Of a stretch of 64,000 nucleotides of DNA, positions 1 to 8,470 are shown piece by piece. Numbering within the stretch: position 1 is the stretch's first letter; each line of letters starts with the position of its first letter. Under the pieces are notes generated by a model. That model ran no database searches. It had not been told where the DNA came from and saw only the letters and a list, made by a program, of their open reading frames with translations. The DNA comes from Planctomycetota bacterium (lineage in GTDB: Bacteria; Planctomycetota; Phycisphaerae; Phycisphaerales; UBA1924). The stretch covers positions 78,890-142,889 of the forward strand of contig RFGH01000117.1 in NCBI GenBank assembly GCA_003696675.1. The letters are read 5' to 3'. The translations under genes and the position numbers were made by a program.

Positions 1-149
1 GCGCGGAGCTGGTCGCTGGGAAACGCTTGGAGTTGGACGACCCGAGCCACGACCACGCCGAACAGGAGCAGCCCGAACACGCGTAGGCCGATCGCGGCAC
101 GCCGGGCGGCCCGATCAGCAGCGACTCGGCTGGGAAGCGCGATATTCAC
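1..149 (-). CDS. ftsI: Penicillin-binding protein / FtsI N-terminus (partial)
   Basis: Only the first ~49 codons are in the window; the gene runs off the left edge. The frame opens with GTG at 149-147 and reads a short basic segment, then one hydrophobic helix (GLLLFGVVVARVVQLQ) followed by QAFPSDQLR. That is the usual start of class B penicillin-binding proteins: cytoplasmic tail, membrane anchor, then a periplasmic domain that makes septal peptidoglycan cross-links. The start codon overlaps the stop of the FtsL-like gene (GTGA at 149-146), so translation is probably coupled. The position after rsmH and an ftsL-like gene is the classical dcw order, which supports FtsI; the transpeptidase domain itself cannot be seen. 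Confidence 0.72.
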   Translation of the reverse strand, partial: MNIALPSRVAADRAARRAAIGLRVFGLLLFGVVVARVVQLQAFPSDQLR

Positions 150-463
150 GGCTTGAGGCCCCGCTCGGGATCGACGATGAGCGCGTTGTCCTCGGGCGGC
201 CGGGCTGCGATCGCCGGCACCATGTCCGCCTGGACCGCATAGATGGCGAGTGCCTCCGGCGACACCCACGCCGCGATCTGATTGCGGAGCTCCATGGTGC
301 GTTCGGCGTGCTGACGCATGTTCAGCCGGGCCTGGGCCGCCTCGTGGGCCGCCTGTAGACGGGACTGGCGCAGCGCGAGTACCCCCACGGCCGTGCTGCC
401 AACGGAGAGAACCATCACCACCATCTTGGCGAACAGCGCCGAACTCATGACTCCCCCGGTCAC
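146..463 (-). CDS. ftsL: FtsL-like small division protein
   Basis: 105-residue protein with a single membrane helix near residues 8-30, then a helical, probably coiled-coil stretch (residues ~31-65), then SPEALAIYAVQADMVP. FtsL proteins have this layout: short cytoplasmic end, one helix, a leucine-zipper-like periplasmic helix and a terminal motif around a P-E pair and a hydrophobic M-V-P. In known systems FtsL sits with FtsB/FtsI in the divisome. The call rests on topology, the terminal motif and the position directly before ftsI; sequence identity in this family is always low. The start ATG overlaps the stop of the LysM gene (ATGA, 463-460) and its own stop overlaps the ftsI start. Confidence 0.7.
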   Translation of the reverse strand: MTGGVMSSALFAKMVVMVLSVGSTAVGVLALRQSRLQAAHEAAQARLNMRQHAERTMELRNQIAAWVSPEALAIYAVQADMVPAIAARPPEDNALIVDPERGLKP

Positions 464-1338
464 TTGTGCGGGATCTTCAGGCTCTGCCCGACCCGGATGT
501 CGTCGGGGTCTTTGAGCCCGTTGAGCTCGACAATCTCACGCATGCGCTTCGATGAGCCCAGCAGCTTCTGGGCGATTGTGCCGAGGTTGTCGCCCTTGAG
601 TACGACATATTCGCGCAGGGGCTTGTCGGAGGACGAGCGGGGCCGCGTGCGAGGGGCGGGTTCGGCCGTGGTGCGGCGGTCGATTTTGAGCACCATGCCA
701 ACCTTGAGCGTCTCACCGCCGCCGAGGACATCGGCGTTGAGCTTCTGCAGTTCGGTCCAGCGGTTGCCGTCGCCGAGGTAAGTCCGGGCGAGCGCGTAGA
801 GGCTATCGCCGGCGACCACCGTATGGGTGCGGTAGGACGGCATGGGCTCCGCGGCGGGCGGGAACGACGGGACGCGCGAACCCTCATCTGGAACGGGCTT
901 GAGGGGCTGACCGGTCGAGCGGCTCCCGGGCGGAACTGTCCTGGCCCGATCGTCGACACGCTCGAATCCTTCAGGAATCTCGATGCGCAGCTCGGGCATG
1001 TCCATGCCGCGAAGCCGGTCGAACGCGTTCTCAAGGATGCCCGATCCCTGCGAGATCTCGACCGGGCGGTCGTCCGTGATCGGAGCGTTGGCGATCGCAT
1101 CCTCCGATGCCCAGACGGAAGACGCGACCGGCTCGGTTGTCATCGGCGCGGGACGGGGTTGAAGACTGGCGAAATCATCGGCCAGCGGTGCGAGCGGCTG
1201 CTTGGCCGCCGCCACGGGCTGTGCCGGTGCGTCAAACTGTGCACCGGTCGCGCCGGACAAGTGATCTGAGATCAACACCCCGACCAGAAGGACCAGGGTG
1301 ATGCCGATGACGAGCGCCAGCTTGCTTTCGCGGGTCAC
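460..1338 (-). CDS. LysM-domain membrane protein in the division cluster
   Basis: About 292 residues from GTG 1338, which has AGGA ~9 bases upstream; a longer reading from 1401 would begin inside the end of rsmH. A single membrane helix (residues ~8-23) is followed by a Pro/Ala-rich linker and two LysM domains near residues 169-220 and 242-292, each with the (Y/H)xVxxGDxLxxIA / L..GxxLKI pattern. LysM binds N-acetylglucosamine chains of peptidoglycan, so the protein is expected to be membrane-anchored and to touch the wall. No enzymatic domain is visible. It lies between rsmH and ftsL, where most bacteria have nothing, and its stop overlaps the ftsL start. A role in septal wall sensing or anchoring is inference. 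Confidence 0.85.
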   Translation of the reverse strand: MTRESKLALVIGITLVLLVGVLISDHLSGATGAQFDAPAQPVAAAKQPLAPLADDFASLQPRPAPMTTEPVASSVWASEDAIANAPITDDRPVEISQGSGILENAFDRLRGMDMPELRIEIPEGFERVDDRARTVPPGSRSTGQPLKPVPDEGSRVPSFPPAAEPMPSYRTHTVVAGDSLYALARTYLGDGNRWTELQKLNADVLGGGETLKVGMVLKIDRRTTAEPAPRTRPRSSSDKPLREYVVLKGDNLGTIAQKLLGSSKRMREIVELNGLKDPDDIRVGQSLKIPHK

Positions 1339-1397
1339 GGTCGCGTCCTGTCGTTGAACCCATCCCGCCGAGTCCGTGGCGGGGCGAACAGAAAAGA

Positions 1398-2360
1398 TCA
1401 ATCGGTCGCGCCGGCGTCTCCGCCGACCAGCCGGATGACCCGCAGTTTCGCCGAGCGAGACCGCGGGTTGCGCCGCTGCTCGTCCTCGGTCGGGACAACG
1501 GGGCGACGCGTGACCGGCTCGGCGTGCCCGCTCTGGGTCAACGCCGTGAAGGCACGCTTGACCGGGCGGTCCTCCAGGGAGTGGAAGCTGATGATCCCGA
1601 CGCGTGCGCCCGGGACCAGCCAGCCCTGCTCCCCGGTTGGCCGCGTGGTCACACGCTCGATCGATCCGAGCAGCGCCTCGAGTGCCCCGATCTCGTCGTT
1701 GGTCGCGATCCGCAGGGCCTGGAAGGTGCGGGTCGCGCCGTCGATGGATCCGGGCGTCCTCGGGACGACCGAGCGGACGATCGATGCCAGCCGATCGGTG
1801 GTTGTGATCGGCGCTTCGCGTCGCTCGGCTGCAAGTTTGGCCGCGATCCGTCGGGCGTGCCGCTCTTCCCCGAAACGGGCGATCAGATCGCCCAGCTCTC
1901 GCTCTGGCAGCGTGTTGACCAGTTCGGCCGCCGAGATCGGCGCATCCGGGTCCAGACGCATGTCCAAGGGGCCGGGCTTGCGGAAACTCAGCCCGCGTTC
2001 GGGATCGTCAACCTGGGTGCTGGCGAAGCCGAGATCGGCCAGCAGCATGTCGGCCCGGACGCCATGGCGGTCGGCCCAGGCCGGGGCCTGCACGAAGTTC
2101 GCCCGGACGGCGTCCACCCGGGCGGAGGCGGGGTCGGCAGGATTCAGGGCGGCCCGCACGCGGGCCTCAGCCCGGCGGAGATTGTTGGGATCGAGGTCGA
2201 AGAGCACCACCCGTCCGGAAGGGCCCAGACGGGCGGCGATGGCCCCGGCATGTCCGCCAAGCCCGGCGGTGCAATCGATCAGGGTTTCGCCTGCCCGGGG
2301 GGCAAGAAGTTCGAGCACCTCGGCGTGCAGGACTGGGATGTGGTCCGGATCGAAGTCCAT
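1398..2360 (-). CDS. rsmH: 16S rRNA (cytosine-1402-N4)-methyltransferase RsmH
   Basis: 320 residues from ATG 2360. The N-terminus IPVLHAEVLELL followed by DCTAGLGGHAGAIAARL is the family's SAM-binding start; LLADLGFASTQVDDPERGLSF, RIAAKLAAER and the C-terminal IISFHSLEDRPVK are all RsmH signatures. The enzyme methylates N4 of C1402 in 16S rRNA in the ribosomal P site. The reading frame stays open upstream to 2984 but that part is unrelated to the family and overlaps the plus-strand gene at 2409. A second in-frame ATG at 2390 (MDRRILSSP..) is possible. First gene of the minus-strand division cluster; no mraZ is seen upstream. Confidence 0.95.
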   Translation of the reverse strand: MDFDPDHIPVLHAEVLELLAPRAGETLIDCTAGLGGHAGAIAARLGPSGRVVLFDLDPNNLRRAEARVRAALNPADPASARVDAVRANFVQAPAWADRHGVRADMLLADLGFASTQVDDPERGLSFRKPGPLDMRLDPDAPISAAELVNTLPERELGDLIARFGEERHARRIAAKLAAERREAPITTTDRLASIVRSVVPRTPGSIDGATRTFQALRIATNDEIGALEALLGSIERVTTRPTGEQGWLVPGARVGIISFHSLEDRPVKRAFTALTQSGHAEPVTRRPVVPTEDEQRRNPRSRSAKLRVIRLVGGDAGATD

Positions 2361-2408
2361 GGGGGACGAGAGGATACGCCGGTCCATGCCCGGCCCTATT
2401 CTGGGTCC

Positions 2409-2774
2409 GTGGACGAGTCGCTGGTGGTTGTGGCCCGAGTCCGTGGGGACGCCGAGGCGAACGAGGTGCTCTACGGGCTGTCGCTGCGGGGTATCCGAGC
2501 GCAACTCCGCCCTTCGGTCCGCGGCGGGCCGGACCCGTGGGAAGTCGTGGTGCCGAGCCACTCCGCCCAGCAGGCCAGGATGTCGCTCGCCGTCATCTGG
2601 GACGCGGTGTTGAACTTCGACCGGGCGCTGACCCCGGACGGGCAATGCCCGTTCTGCGGGTACGACCAGCGGGGTGTGCCCAGGGATCGGCCGTGCCCGG
2701 AATGCGGGGTCGATCTGCGCTCGGTGGAGGCCCGGCGAGCCTATCGAGATGGGAGACGACCTGAGGAAGGGTGA
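2409..2774 (+). CDS. DUF2007-like protein with C-terminal zinc ribbon
   Basis: 121 residues from GTG 2409, divergent from rsmH with a 48-base gap. The first ~65 residues (VVVARVRGDAEANEVLYGL.. EVVVPSHSAQQARM) resemble the DUF2007 fold, a small ferredoxin-like domain of unknown or possible signalling role. The C-terminus carries a four-cysteine ribbon, CPFCGYDQRG then CPECGVDL, predicted to bind one Zn. The same ribbon type recurs in other genes of this window. No membrane segment or signal peptide is visible, so it should be cytoplasmic. The start is not certain because the frame is open far upstream. Function not known. Confidence 0.6.
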   Translation: MDESLVVVARVRGDAEANEVLYGLSLRGIRAQLRPSVRGGPDPWEVVVPSHSAQQARMSLAVIWDAVLNFDRALTPDGQCPFCGYDQRGVPRDRPCPECGVDLRSVEARRAYRDGRRPEEG

Positions 2775-2922
2775 AACCGCCCTATTCGGGCGGGCGTATG
2801 GCCGATTGGCCCGTTCGGGCTTCGGTCCGGTTCTCGGACTTTGGTCTCTGCCAGAAAAGCCAAGAGCTCCGCCGCCCTGACTCGTGACAGACGGTCGCGC
2901 TCGATTCGTGAGAGGTATTGCC

Positions 2923-4137
2923 ATGTTGAACATCGCCCTGATTGCGGCCGCCGCCATTGGTCCGGCCGCCCCCCACGACCACAATCACCTCCCGGTCGAG
3001 CCGCCCCGTAGTTTCCAGGTGATCTCGGACACGGAGATCATCGCCGATGGCATGACCTTCAACTCGTGGCAGGCTCTCGCCGAATCGGGGTACTTCCATC
3101 AGATGGATACCCGGTGCGCGACTTCGTTCTGGGATCTGCCGGATGACCCGGCCCGTGGCATCCCCGCGGACTGCTCGTTGAACAATACGAACCCCGCCCC
3201 GGCATATGCGCCGAGCGTTTCGAAGCTCCGCATTCCGGTGGTCGTCCATGTCATCCAGAACTCCTCGGGCACGGGCTTCATCCCTGAGTCGCGTGTGCGT
3301 TCGCAGATCGACATCCTCAATGAGGATTTTCTCGCGTTGAGCGGTACGAACGGAGCGCTGGGATTCGACACGCAGATCGAGTTCTACCTCGCGACGGAGG
3401 ACCCCAACGGCAATCCGACCACTGGCATCACATACACCACGAACAACACCTGGTTCAATGACTCCGGCACTTACTACAACACGCTGGCGTGGGACACGGA
3501 TCGCTATCTGAACATCTACACAAACTCCGCCTCGGGTGCGCTCGGCTATGTGCCGGCGCTGCCGCAGGAAGGCATCGTCGGGTCCAACGCCGACCGAGTG
3601 GTCTGCCTGTATTCGGCGTTCGGACGCAACGCCCCGCTTGCGCCCTACAACCAGGGCCGCACGGCGACCCATGAGGTCGGTCACTACCTCGGGCTGTTCC
3701 ATACCTTCAACGGCGGATGTGCTTCGGCTTCGGGCTGCTCGGGCAACGGTGATCGGATTTGCGATACGAACCCCGAGGCCCAGCCTCGGTATGGCTGCCC
3801 GGGTTCGGCTTCTTCCTGCGGCAACAGCGACCCGTATCGCAACTACATGGACTATACCGACGACCTCTGCATGACGAACTTCACCGAGGATCAGGGCTAC
3901 CGCATGCGTTGCACGCTGATCAACTATCGCCCCGATGTGTTCTCGGTGGATAATCCCGCCGAGCCCTGCCCGGCCGACCTGTCACCCCCGATCGGTTCGC
4001 TGGACATCTTCGACATTCTCGTGTATCTCGAGCAGTACAACTCCCAAGACCCGGCTGCGGACCTGGACAACAACGGTAGCTTCAGCATCTTTGACATCCT
4101 GGCGTTCATCGAGCTGTATAACGCCGGCTGCCCCTGA
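2923..4137 (+). CDS. Secreted pappalysin-like (M43) metalloprotease with dockerin-like tail
   Basis: 404 residues from ATG 2923 (GAGAGG upstream); GTG 2884 is an alternative in-frame start. Signal peptide: residues 1-16. The catalytic zinc site HEVGHYLGLFH begins at residue 250 (H250, E251, H254, H260), and the Met-turn follows in NYMDYTDDLCM. Multiple cysteines suggest a disulfide-rich secreted enzyme. The last ~55 residues hold two repeats, SLDIFDILVYLEQYN and SFSIFDILAFIELYNAGCP, the second preceded by a Ca-loop-like DLDNNG. This tail resembles dockerin repeats of planctomycete secreted proteins and is shared with the gene at 24879. Likely role: extracellular protein degradation. Followed by a terminator. 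Confidence 0.87.
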   Translation: MLNIALIAAAAIGPAAPHDHNHLPVEPPRSFQVISDTEIIADGMTFNSWQALAESGYFHQMDTRCATSFWDLPDDPARGIPADCSLNNTNPAPAYAPSVSKLRIPVVVHVIQNSSGTGFIPESRVRSQIDILNEDFLALSGTNGALGFDTQIEFYLATEDPNGNPTTGITYTTNNTWFNDSGTYYNTLAWDTDRYLNIYTNSASGALGYVPALPQEGIVGSNADRVVCLYSAFGRNAPLAPYNQGRTATHEVGHYLGLFHTFNGGCASASGCSGNGDRICDTNPEAQPRYGCPGSASSCGNSDPYRNYMDYTDDLCMTNFTEDQGYRMRCTLINYRPDVFSVDNPAEPCPADLSPPIGSLDIFDILVYLEQYNSQDPAADLDNNGSFSIFDILAFIELYNAGCP

Positions 4138-4160
4138 TCGATCGCTTTTAGAATCATCCC

Positions 4161-4208
4161 AACCGGCCGCGGGCGACTGGAGAGCGTCCGCGGTCGGTTG
4201 TCGTTTTT
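4161..4208 (+). terminator. Rho-independent terminator after the metalloprotease
   Basis: A 12-bp stem pairs 4161-4172 (AACCGGCCGCGG) with 4188-4199 (CCGCGGTCGGTT) with one G-T pair, with a 15-base loop, and is followed by a T run at 4204-4208. It sits 23 bases after the stop at 4137 and before the antiporter start. Confidence 0.75.
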
Positions 4209-4259
4209 GTAGTATTCAAGGGACGCGACCGCGATGACTCTGACTCCAACAATCCGGCC

Positions 4260-5762
4260 ATGATGCTGGGCATGACCGAACCTGCGGCCACCGCGACCAT
4301 GCTCGCCATTCTCGGCGTGTTGCTGGCGGGCTGCGCGGTCTTTGCACGGTACCTCGATCGGCTGGGCGTACCGGTCGTGCTGATCTTCCTGCTTTTCGGG
4401 ATGCTTGGAGGCTCCGAGGGCGTCGGCGGGTTGGCGTTCGAGGACGATGAACTCGCCTTCCGGCTCGGCACGATCGCGCTGGTGCTGATCCTGTTCGACG
4501 GCGGGCTGAACACTTCCAAGCGGGCGCTTCGGAGTACCTGGAGACCTGCGGGGATTCTGGCTACGGCGGGGGTGCTGATAACGGCCGCCCTGCTGGCAGT
4601 GGCGGGGCGACTGCTCGGGCTGCCGTGGGACCAGGCGGTTCTGATCGGCGCGATCGTATCCTCCACGGACGCGGCGGCGGTGTTCGCGGTGATCCGCGGG
4701 GGGAGCGTGAAGCTGAAGGACCGCGTTCGTGACACGATTGAGATCGAATCGTGTCTCAACGATCCGATGGCCGTGATCCTGACCATCGGGACGATCGAGT
4801 TCCTGTTGCAGTCCGGAGGCGGTGGTGGCGTGGCCGGGGTTCTGCGGCTGGCGTTTCTGGTGCCGGTGCAACTCGGCGTCGGTGTCGGAGTGGGTCTGAT
4901 CGTCGGTCTGCTTGTGCGGCTGATTCTCATCCACGCGAGGTTGGGCAACGGCGGGCTGTTCCCGGTCGTGACCCTCGGTGGCGCGTTCTCGGCGTTCGGG
5001 CTGGCCACTGTGTTGTTCGGGAGTGGTTTCCTGGCGGTGTTTGTGTGTGCTGCCGTGGTGGGCAATGGTTCGCTTCCATACAAACCGGGTCTGCGTCGGA
5101 TCCACGACGGAATCGCATGGATCAGCCAGGTATCGATGTTCCTGATGCTCGGCTTCCTGGTGTTCCCGTCCAAGCTGCTGCCTGTGGCTGCCATCGGGCT
5201 TGTGCTTGGGCTGATCCTGGCGGTTGTGGCCCGACCGTTGGCTGTGGCGGCATGTCTGTTACCGTTCCGCTATCCGCGGGCGGAGATCGGTTACATCGGA
5301 TGGGTCGGACTGCGTGGCGCGGTGCCCATCGTGCTGGCGACGATTCCACAGATGTCAGGGCTGCCCGGATCGGACAGGGTGTTTCATATCGTCTTCTTCA
5401 TTGTGGTGGTCAGCGCCATCATTCCGGGAGCATCAATCGTCCCGCTCGCGAGGAAGCTGGGGCTGGCTAGAGCGGGAGGGTCCGAGCCTGCGGCGGTGGT
5501 CGAGCTCAACTCGCTTCAGCGGCTGGCCGGAACCATCCGGGTTTATCACATCACGCCGGATGTGGTTGTTTGCGGCGCCAGACTGGCGGAGGTCGCATTT
5601 CCGGCGGGTGCATCGGCCGTGCTCGTGGTCAGGGGACGAGAGCTCATCGCGGCCCGTGGGCAGACGGTGCTCGAGCCGGGCGACCATGTGCACATCTTCT
5701 GTACTGATAAGGATGAGCCACTCATCGGGCTGCTGTTTGGCAGCCGGGTCGGCGAGTCATGA
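4260..5762 (+). CDS. Cation/proton antiporter, CvrA/NhaP2 type
   Basis: 500 residues with about 12-13 hydrophobic helices and a cytoplasmic C-terminal domain. Features of CPA-family antiporters include FGMLGGSEG, LFDGGLNTSKRALRS, SSTDAAAVFAVI (the helix holding the conserved Asp), ESCLNDPMAVILT (the ND/DP ion site) and GWVGLRGAVPIVLA. From about residue 410 to the end there is a TrkA-C (RCK_C) regulatory domain, VVVCGARLAEVAFP..EPGDHVHIFC. In the family this exports K+ or Na+ in exchange for protons across the inner membrane. Start could be 4260, 4263 or 4272. It converges on the aminopeptidase gene with a 6-base gap. Confidence 0.9.
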   Translation: MMLGMTEPAATATMLAILGVLLAGCAVFARYLDRLGVPVVLIFLLFGMLGGSEGVGGLAFEDDELAFRLGTIALVLILFDGGLNTSKRALRSTWRPAGILATAGVLITAALLAVAGRLLGLPWDQAVLIGAIVSSTDAAAVFAVIRGGSVKLKDRVRDTIEIESCLNDPMAVILTIGTIEFLLQSGGGGGVAGVLRLAFLVPVQLGVGVGVGLIVGLLVRLILIHARLGNGGLFPVVTLGGAFSAFGLATVLFGSGFLAVFVCAAVVGNGSLPYKPGLRRIHDGIAWISQVSMFLMLGFLVFPSKLLPVAAIGLVLGLILAVVARPLAVAACLLPFRYPRAEIGYIGWVGLRGAVPIVLATIPQMSGLPGSDRVFHIVFFIVVVSAIIPGASIVPLARKLGLARAGGSEPAAVVELNSLQRLAGTIRVYHITPDVVVCGARLAEVAFPAGASAVLVVRGRELIAARGQTVLEPGDHVHIFCTDKDEPLIGLLFGSRVGES

Positions 5763-5768
5763 ATGGGG

Positions 5769-6911
5769 TCAGGATGGAGAGGGCCAGCCTTCACCGGTGA
5801 ATCGGCCGTCGCGGCTGAAAACTTCGCCGTCCGCCTCGATGGTGCCCCCTCGGCGCAGGTCGCAGACCATGTCCCAGTGGAGCGCCGACTCGTTGGAGTT
5901 GCCCGACTCGGGGTATCCGGCCCCCACCGCCGCATGGAAGGTTCCGCCGATCTTTTCGTCGAAGAGCGTGTTGCGTGTGAAATCGGTGATGGCGTAGTTG
6001 GTGCCGACGGCGATCTCGCCCATGGTGCGGGCGCCGTCGTCCTGATCGAGCATGGCAAACAGGAACGCCTCGTTCTTCTTGGCGCTGGCATCCACCACAC
6101 GCCCGTCACGAAACTGCAATCGAACCCCCTCGACCTCACGCCCGTTATAGACCGCGGGGAAGGTGTAGTTGACATGCCCGTTGGCGGATTGTGGCCCGCA
6201 GAAGACCTCGCCATCCGGGAAGTTTTCGGTGCCTGCGCAGTTGATCCATACTGATTTGGCAGGATCGACATCGACGGTGAGATCCGTGCCGTCGTGGCCG
6301 TGCTCGCCTGGCGCGCGGAACCGGATGACGGAACGGCTCTGCAGGTATTCGCGGACACGCTCCTGCCGTTCGTGGATCTGCCGCCACGCGGCGACCGGGT
6401 CCGGCAGGTGCAGCAGGCCTGCTCCGAAGACAAACTTCTCGTAGTCACGGAGTGACATCTCCGCGTCCTGGGCCGAGGCCGCGGTTGGATACAGGGTCCC
6501 GCACCATCGCAGTTCGCCCGCCGCGGCTCGCTCAAAAAAACGCTTGGTGATGGGCTTGCGGGCGACACGGACCGCCGCGACTCGCTCGGGATCCACACCG
6601 GTCAGGCTCTTGGTGTTGGTCTCCGCCCAGAAGACGATCCTTGCGTCGATGGTCTCCGTGGCGTGCAGATCGAGCGGTGAGCAGTATTCCAACTGCCGCT
6701 GTTCGGCGATTTCCATGAAAATGTCGGTTAGGCTGTCGCAGGTTGCCTTCCAGAACGGGTGTCCGCCAGCCCGCAGGACACGCTCATAGACCGCCTCGAC
6801 GAGCGGGAGCCCGATGGGATCGGACTCGATCATGACCAGATCGCCCGGTCTTATGCGGGTGGAGTAGACGACCAGCACATCAGCCAGCCGGTCGAGTCGG
6901 GGGTCGCGCAT
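5769..6911 (-). CDS. M29-family aminopeptidase (AmpS/AmpT type)
   Basis: 380 residues from ATG 6911 (MRDPRLDRLADVLVVYST), which matches the usual N-terminus; the open frame continues to 7016 without family similarity. The C-terminal half carries the M29 metal ligands: Glu in GTENFPDGEVF, Glu in GEIAVGTN, His in GGTFHAAVGAGYPE, and the HWD motif in SALHWDMVCDLR. These bind two divalent metals and the family removes N-terminal residues from peptides in the cytoplasm. Length is slightly shorter than the ~400-residue norm. It is divergent from the OmpH gene. Confidence 0.92.
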   Translation of the reverse strand: MRDPRLDRLADVLVVYSTRIRPGDLVMIESDPIGLPLVEAVYERVLRAGGHPFWKATCDSLTDIFMEIAEQRQLEYCSPLDLHATETIDARIVFWAETNTKSLTGVDPERVAAVRVARKPITKRFFERAAAGELRWCGTLYPTAASAQDAEMSLRDYEKFVFGAGLLHLPDPVAAWRQIHERQERVREYLQSRSVIRFRAPGEHGHDGTDLTVDVDPAKSVWINCAGTENFPDGEVFCGPQSANGHVNYTFPAVYNGREVEGVRLQFRDGRVVDASAKKNEAFLFAMLDQDDGARTMGEIAVGTNYAITDFTRNTLFDEKIGGTFHAAVGAGYPESGNSNESALHWDMVCDLRRGGTIEADGEVFSRDGRFTGEGWPSPS

Positions 6912-7039
6912 CACAGGCTCCAGAATCGGTCCGTTCGGGCTCGCCCTCGCCGGGCGGTCTGGGTCCGTAGAGTACGCCCCCGGCGGGGCGGAGCGCCCGG
7001 GCCGGAATCCATCCATGAATTCACCGAGGAGGTTTTGAG

Positions 7040-7747
7040 ATGTCCCGCACGATGCAGAGCATGACCCTGGGGCTGGCGCTGGCGGCCGCGGGCTTCGCCG
7101 GAGCCGCGTTGGTCCACAATGCCGATGCCGACCGGGCCGTTGCCCCTTTCGAGCAAGGCATCGCCTTTGTGGATGTGTTCGGGCTGATCGACGAGATTCT
7201 CAAGGGGCCGGAGCCGGAGGCCGTGCGGCTCGCCTTCGATGAGGGCAAGCAGGCCGAGCTGGCCGGGATGCAGAGCCGGATGCAAGAGATCCAGGCACAA
7301 GTCCAGGCCATGGATGCCAACGACCCCGAGTTAGGTGCGCTGTATGGCGAGGCCCAGCAGCTCCAGCAGAACATGCAGCAGTTCTATCAGAACTACCAGT
7401 TCGAAATGCAGAGCATGATCGCCGAACAGATCGGCGCCGCGTACAAGCAGGTCTTCGCTGCGGCGAAGGCGCAGGCAGCGGAAGAGGGCGTTCACTTCCT
7501 CTTCGCCACCCGCCCCTCCGACGACCTGATCGTTGACTCGTTGACCGGGGTGGCCCAGGAGATCCTGGCCCGTCCGATGATCGCACCGGCCGAAAGCATC
7601 GATCTGACCGCGGCGGTGCGTGTACGGCTCGGGCTGCCCGATCCCGCTGACGCCACCCCCGAGGATGGCACGGACGCGGGCAGTCCGGACACCGGCATCC
7701 CCGGATCTGGCGAGCCCTCCGCCCCGCCGTCCGACGACGGCGAGTGA
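7040..7747 (+). CDS. OmpH/Skp-like periplasmic chaperone
   Basis: 235 residues with a GAGGAGG ribosome-binding site just upstream (ATG 7040). A signal peptide covers residues ~1-31, then FVDVFGLIDEIL corresponds to the first OmpH strand/helix. Residues ~65-150 are a long Gln/Met/Glu-rich helical region that should form the Skp tentacles. The last ~30 residues are a Pro/Asp/Ser-rich low-complexity tail. In diderms Skp carries outer-membrane proteins through the periplasm. It is close to lpxA, a classical neighbour of skp, although lipB lies between them on the other strand. The acidic tail is an addition to the family core. Confidence 0.78.
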   Translation: MSRTMQSMTLGLALAAAGFAGAALVHNADADRAVAPFEQGIAFVDVFGLIDEILKGPEPEAVRLAFDEGKQAELAGMQSRMQEIQAQVQAMDANDPELGALYGEAQQLQQNMQQFYQNYQFEMQSMIAEQIGAAYKQVFAAAKAQAAEEGVHFLFATRPSDDLIVDSLTGVAQEILARPMIAPAESIDLTAAVRVRLGLPDPADATPEDGTDAGSPDTGIPGSGEPSAPPSDDGE

Positions 7748-8434
7748 TCAGCCCATCGGTCTGAGCACCCGCCCGAGTTCCTCAACAAGCAAGCCGGCGA
7801 CCTGGTCCATCGACGGGCAGGCCTCGCCGGCGATTTCTTTCATGGAGATCACAGGCCGGCCGGCGAGCCCGCACGGAACGATCAGCCCGAAGTGGCTCAT
7901 GTCCGGATCGATATTGATCGCCAGGCCGTGCATCGAAACCCATCGTCGCACCCGCACGCCCATGGCGCAGATCTTGGCGTCTTGACCGTCGCCCCGGGGC
8001 ACCCAGACACCGGTCGCTTCGGGATCGCGACGGGACTCGATCCCGAAGCGGGAGAGCACACCGATCACGGCCTCCTCGAGCGCCCGCATGTACTCGTGGA
8101 TGCGCAGCCCCGCCCGGTTCAGATCGATGATCGGGTAGCAGACCAGCTGCCCTGGGCCGTGGTAGGTAACATCACCTCCCCGGTCGGTCTCGCAGACCTC
8201 GATTCCCCGAGCGGCAAGCGCAGCCTGCGAGAATAGGACATGGCTCTGGGCACCCGGGCGTCGGGTCACGGTGATGACCGGCTCGTGCTCGGTGAGAATG
8301 ATCCGTCCGAGTTCGGGCGAACCGCTTTCGCGGGATGCCAGCACGGCCTCGAGGTGTGTCCGCTGCAGCTCCACTGCGTCGCGGTAGCGAGTCCGGCCGG
8401 CTCGAATCACGGCCAATGGGGTTGGGTCTGGCAC
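7748..8434 (-). CDS. lipB: Octanoyltransferase LipB
   Basis: 228 residues from GTG 8434. Motifs: RGGDVTYHGPGQLVCYPI (substrate pocket), AKICAMGVRVRRWVSMHG with the catalytic Lys, and VPCGL with the catalytic Cys of the acyl-thioester mechanism. LipB moves octanoyl groups from acyl carrier protein to lipoyl domains of pyruvate dehydrogenase and related complexes. The frame remains open far upstream over lpxA, but only the part from 8434 matches the family. The 3' end abuts the stop of the OmpH gene. No lipA is present in the window. Confidence 0.94.
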   Translation of the reverse strand: MPDPTPLAVIRAGRTRYRDAVELQRTHLEAVLASRESGSPELGRIILTEHEPVITVTRRPGAQSHVLFSQAALAARGIEVCETDRGGDVTYHGPGQLVCYPIIDLNRAGLRIHEYMRALEEAVIGVLSRFGIESRRDPEATGVWVPRGDGQDAKICAMGVRVRRWVSMHGLAINIDPDMSHFGLIVPCGLAGRPVISMKEIAGEACPSMDQVAGLLVEELGRVLRPMG

Positions 8435-8470
8435 ACCCGATCGTAAGCCCCCGGACCTAGACTCGGCTCT

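Noticed and set aside
2361-2984. Extension of rsmH upstream of 2360
   Set aside because: The sequence is unrelated to the family and overlaps a plus-strand gene with its own zinc ribbon.
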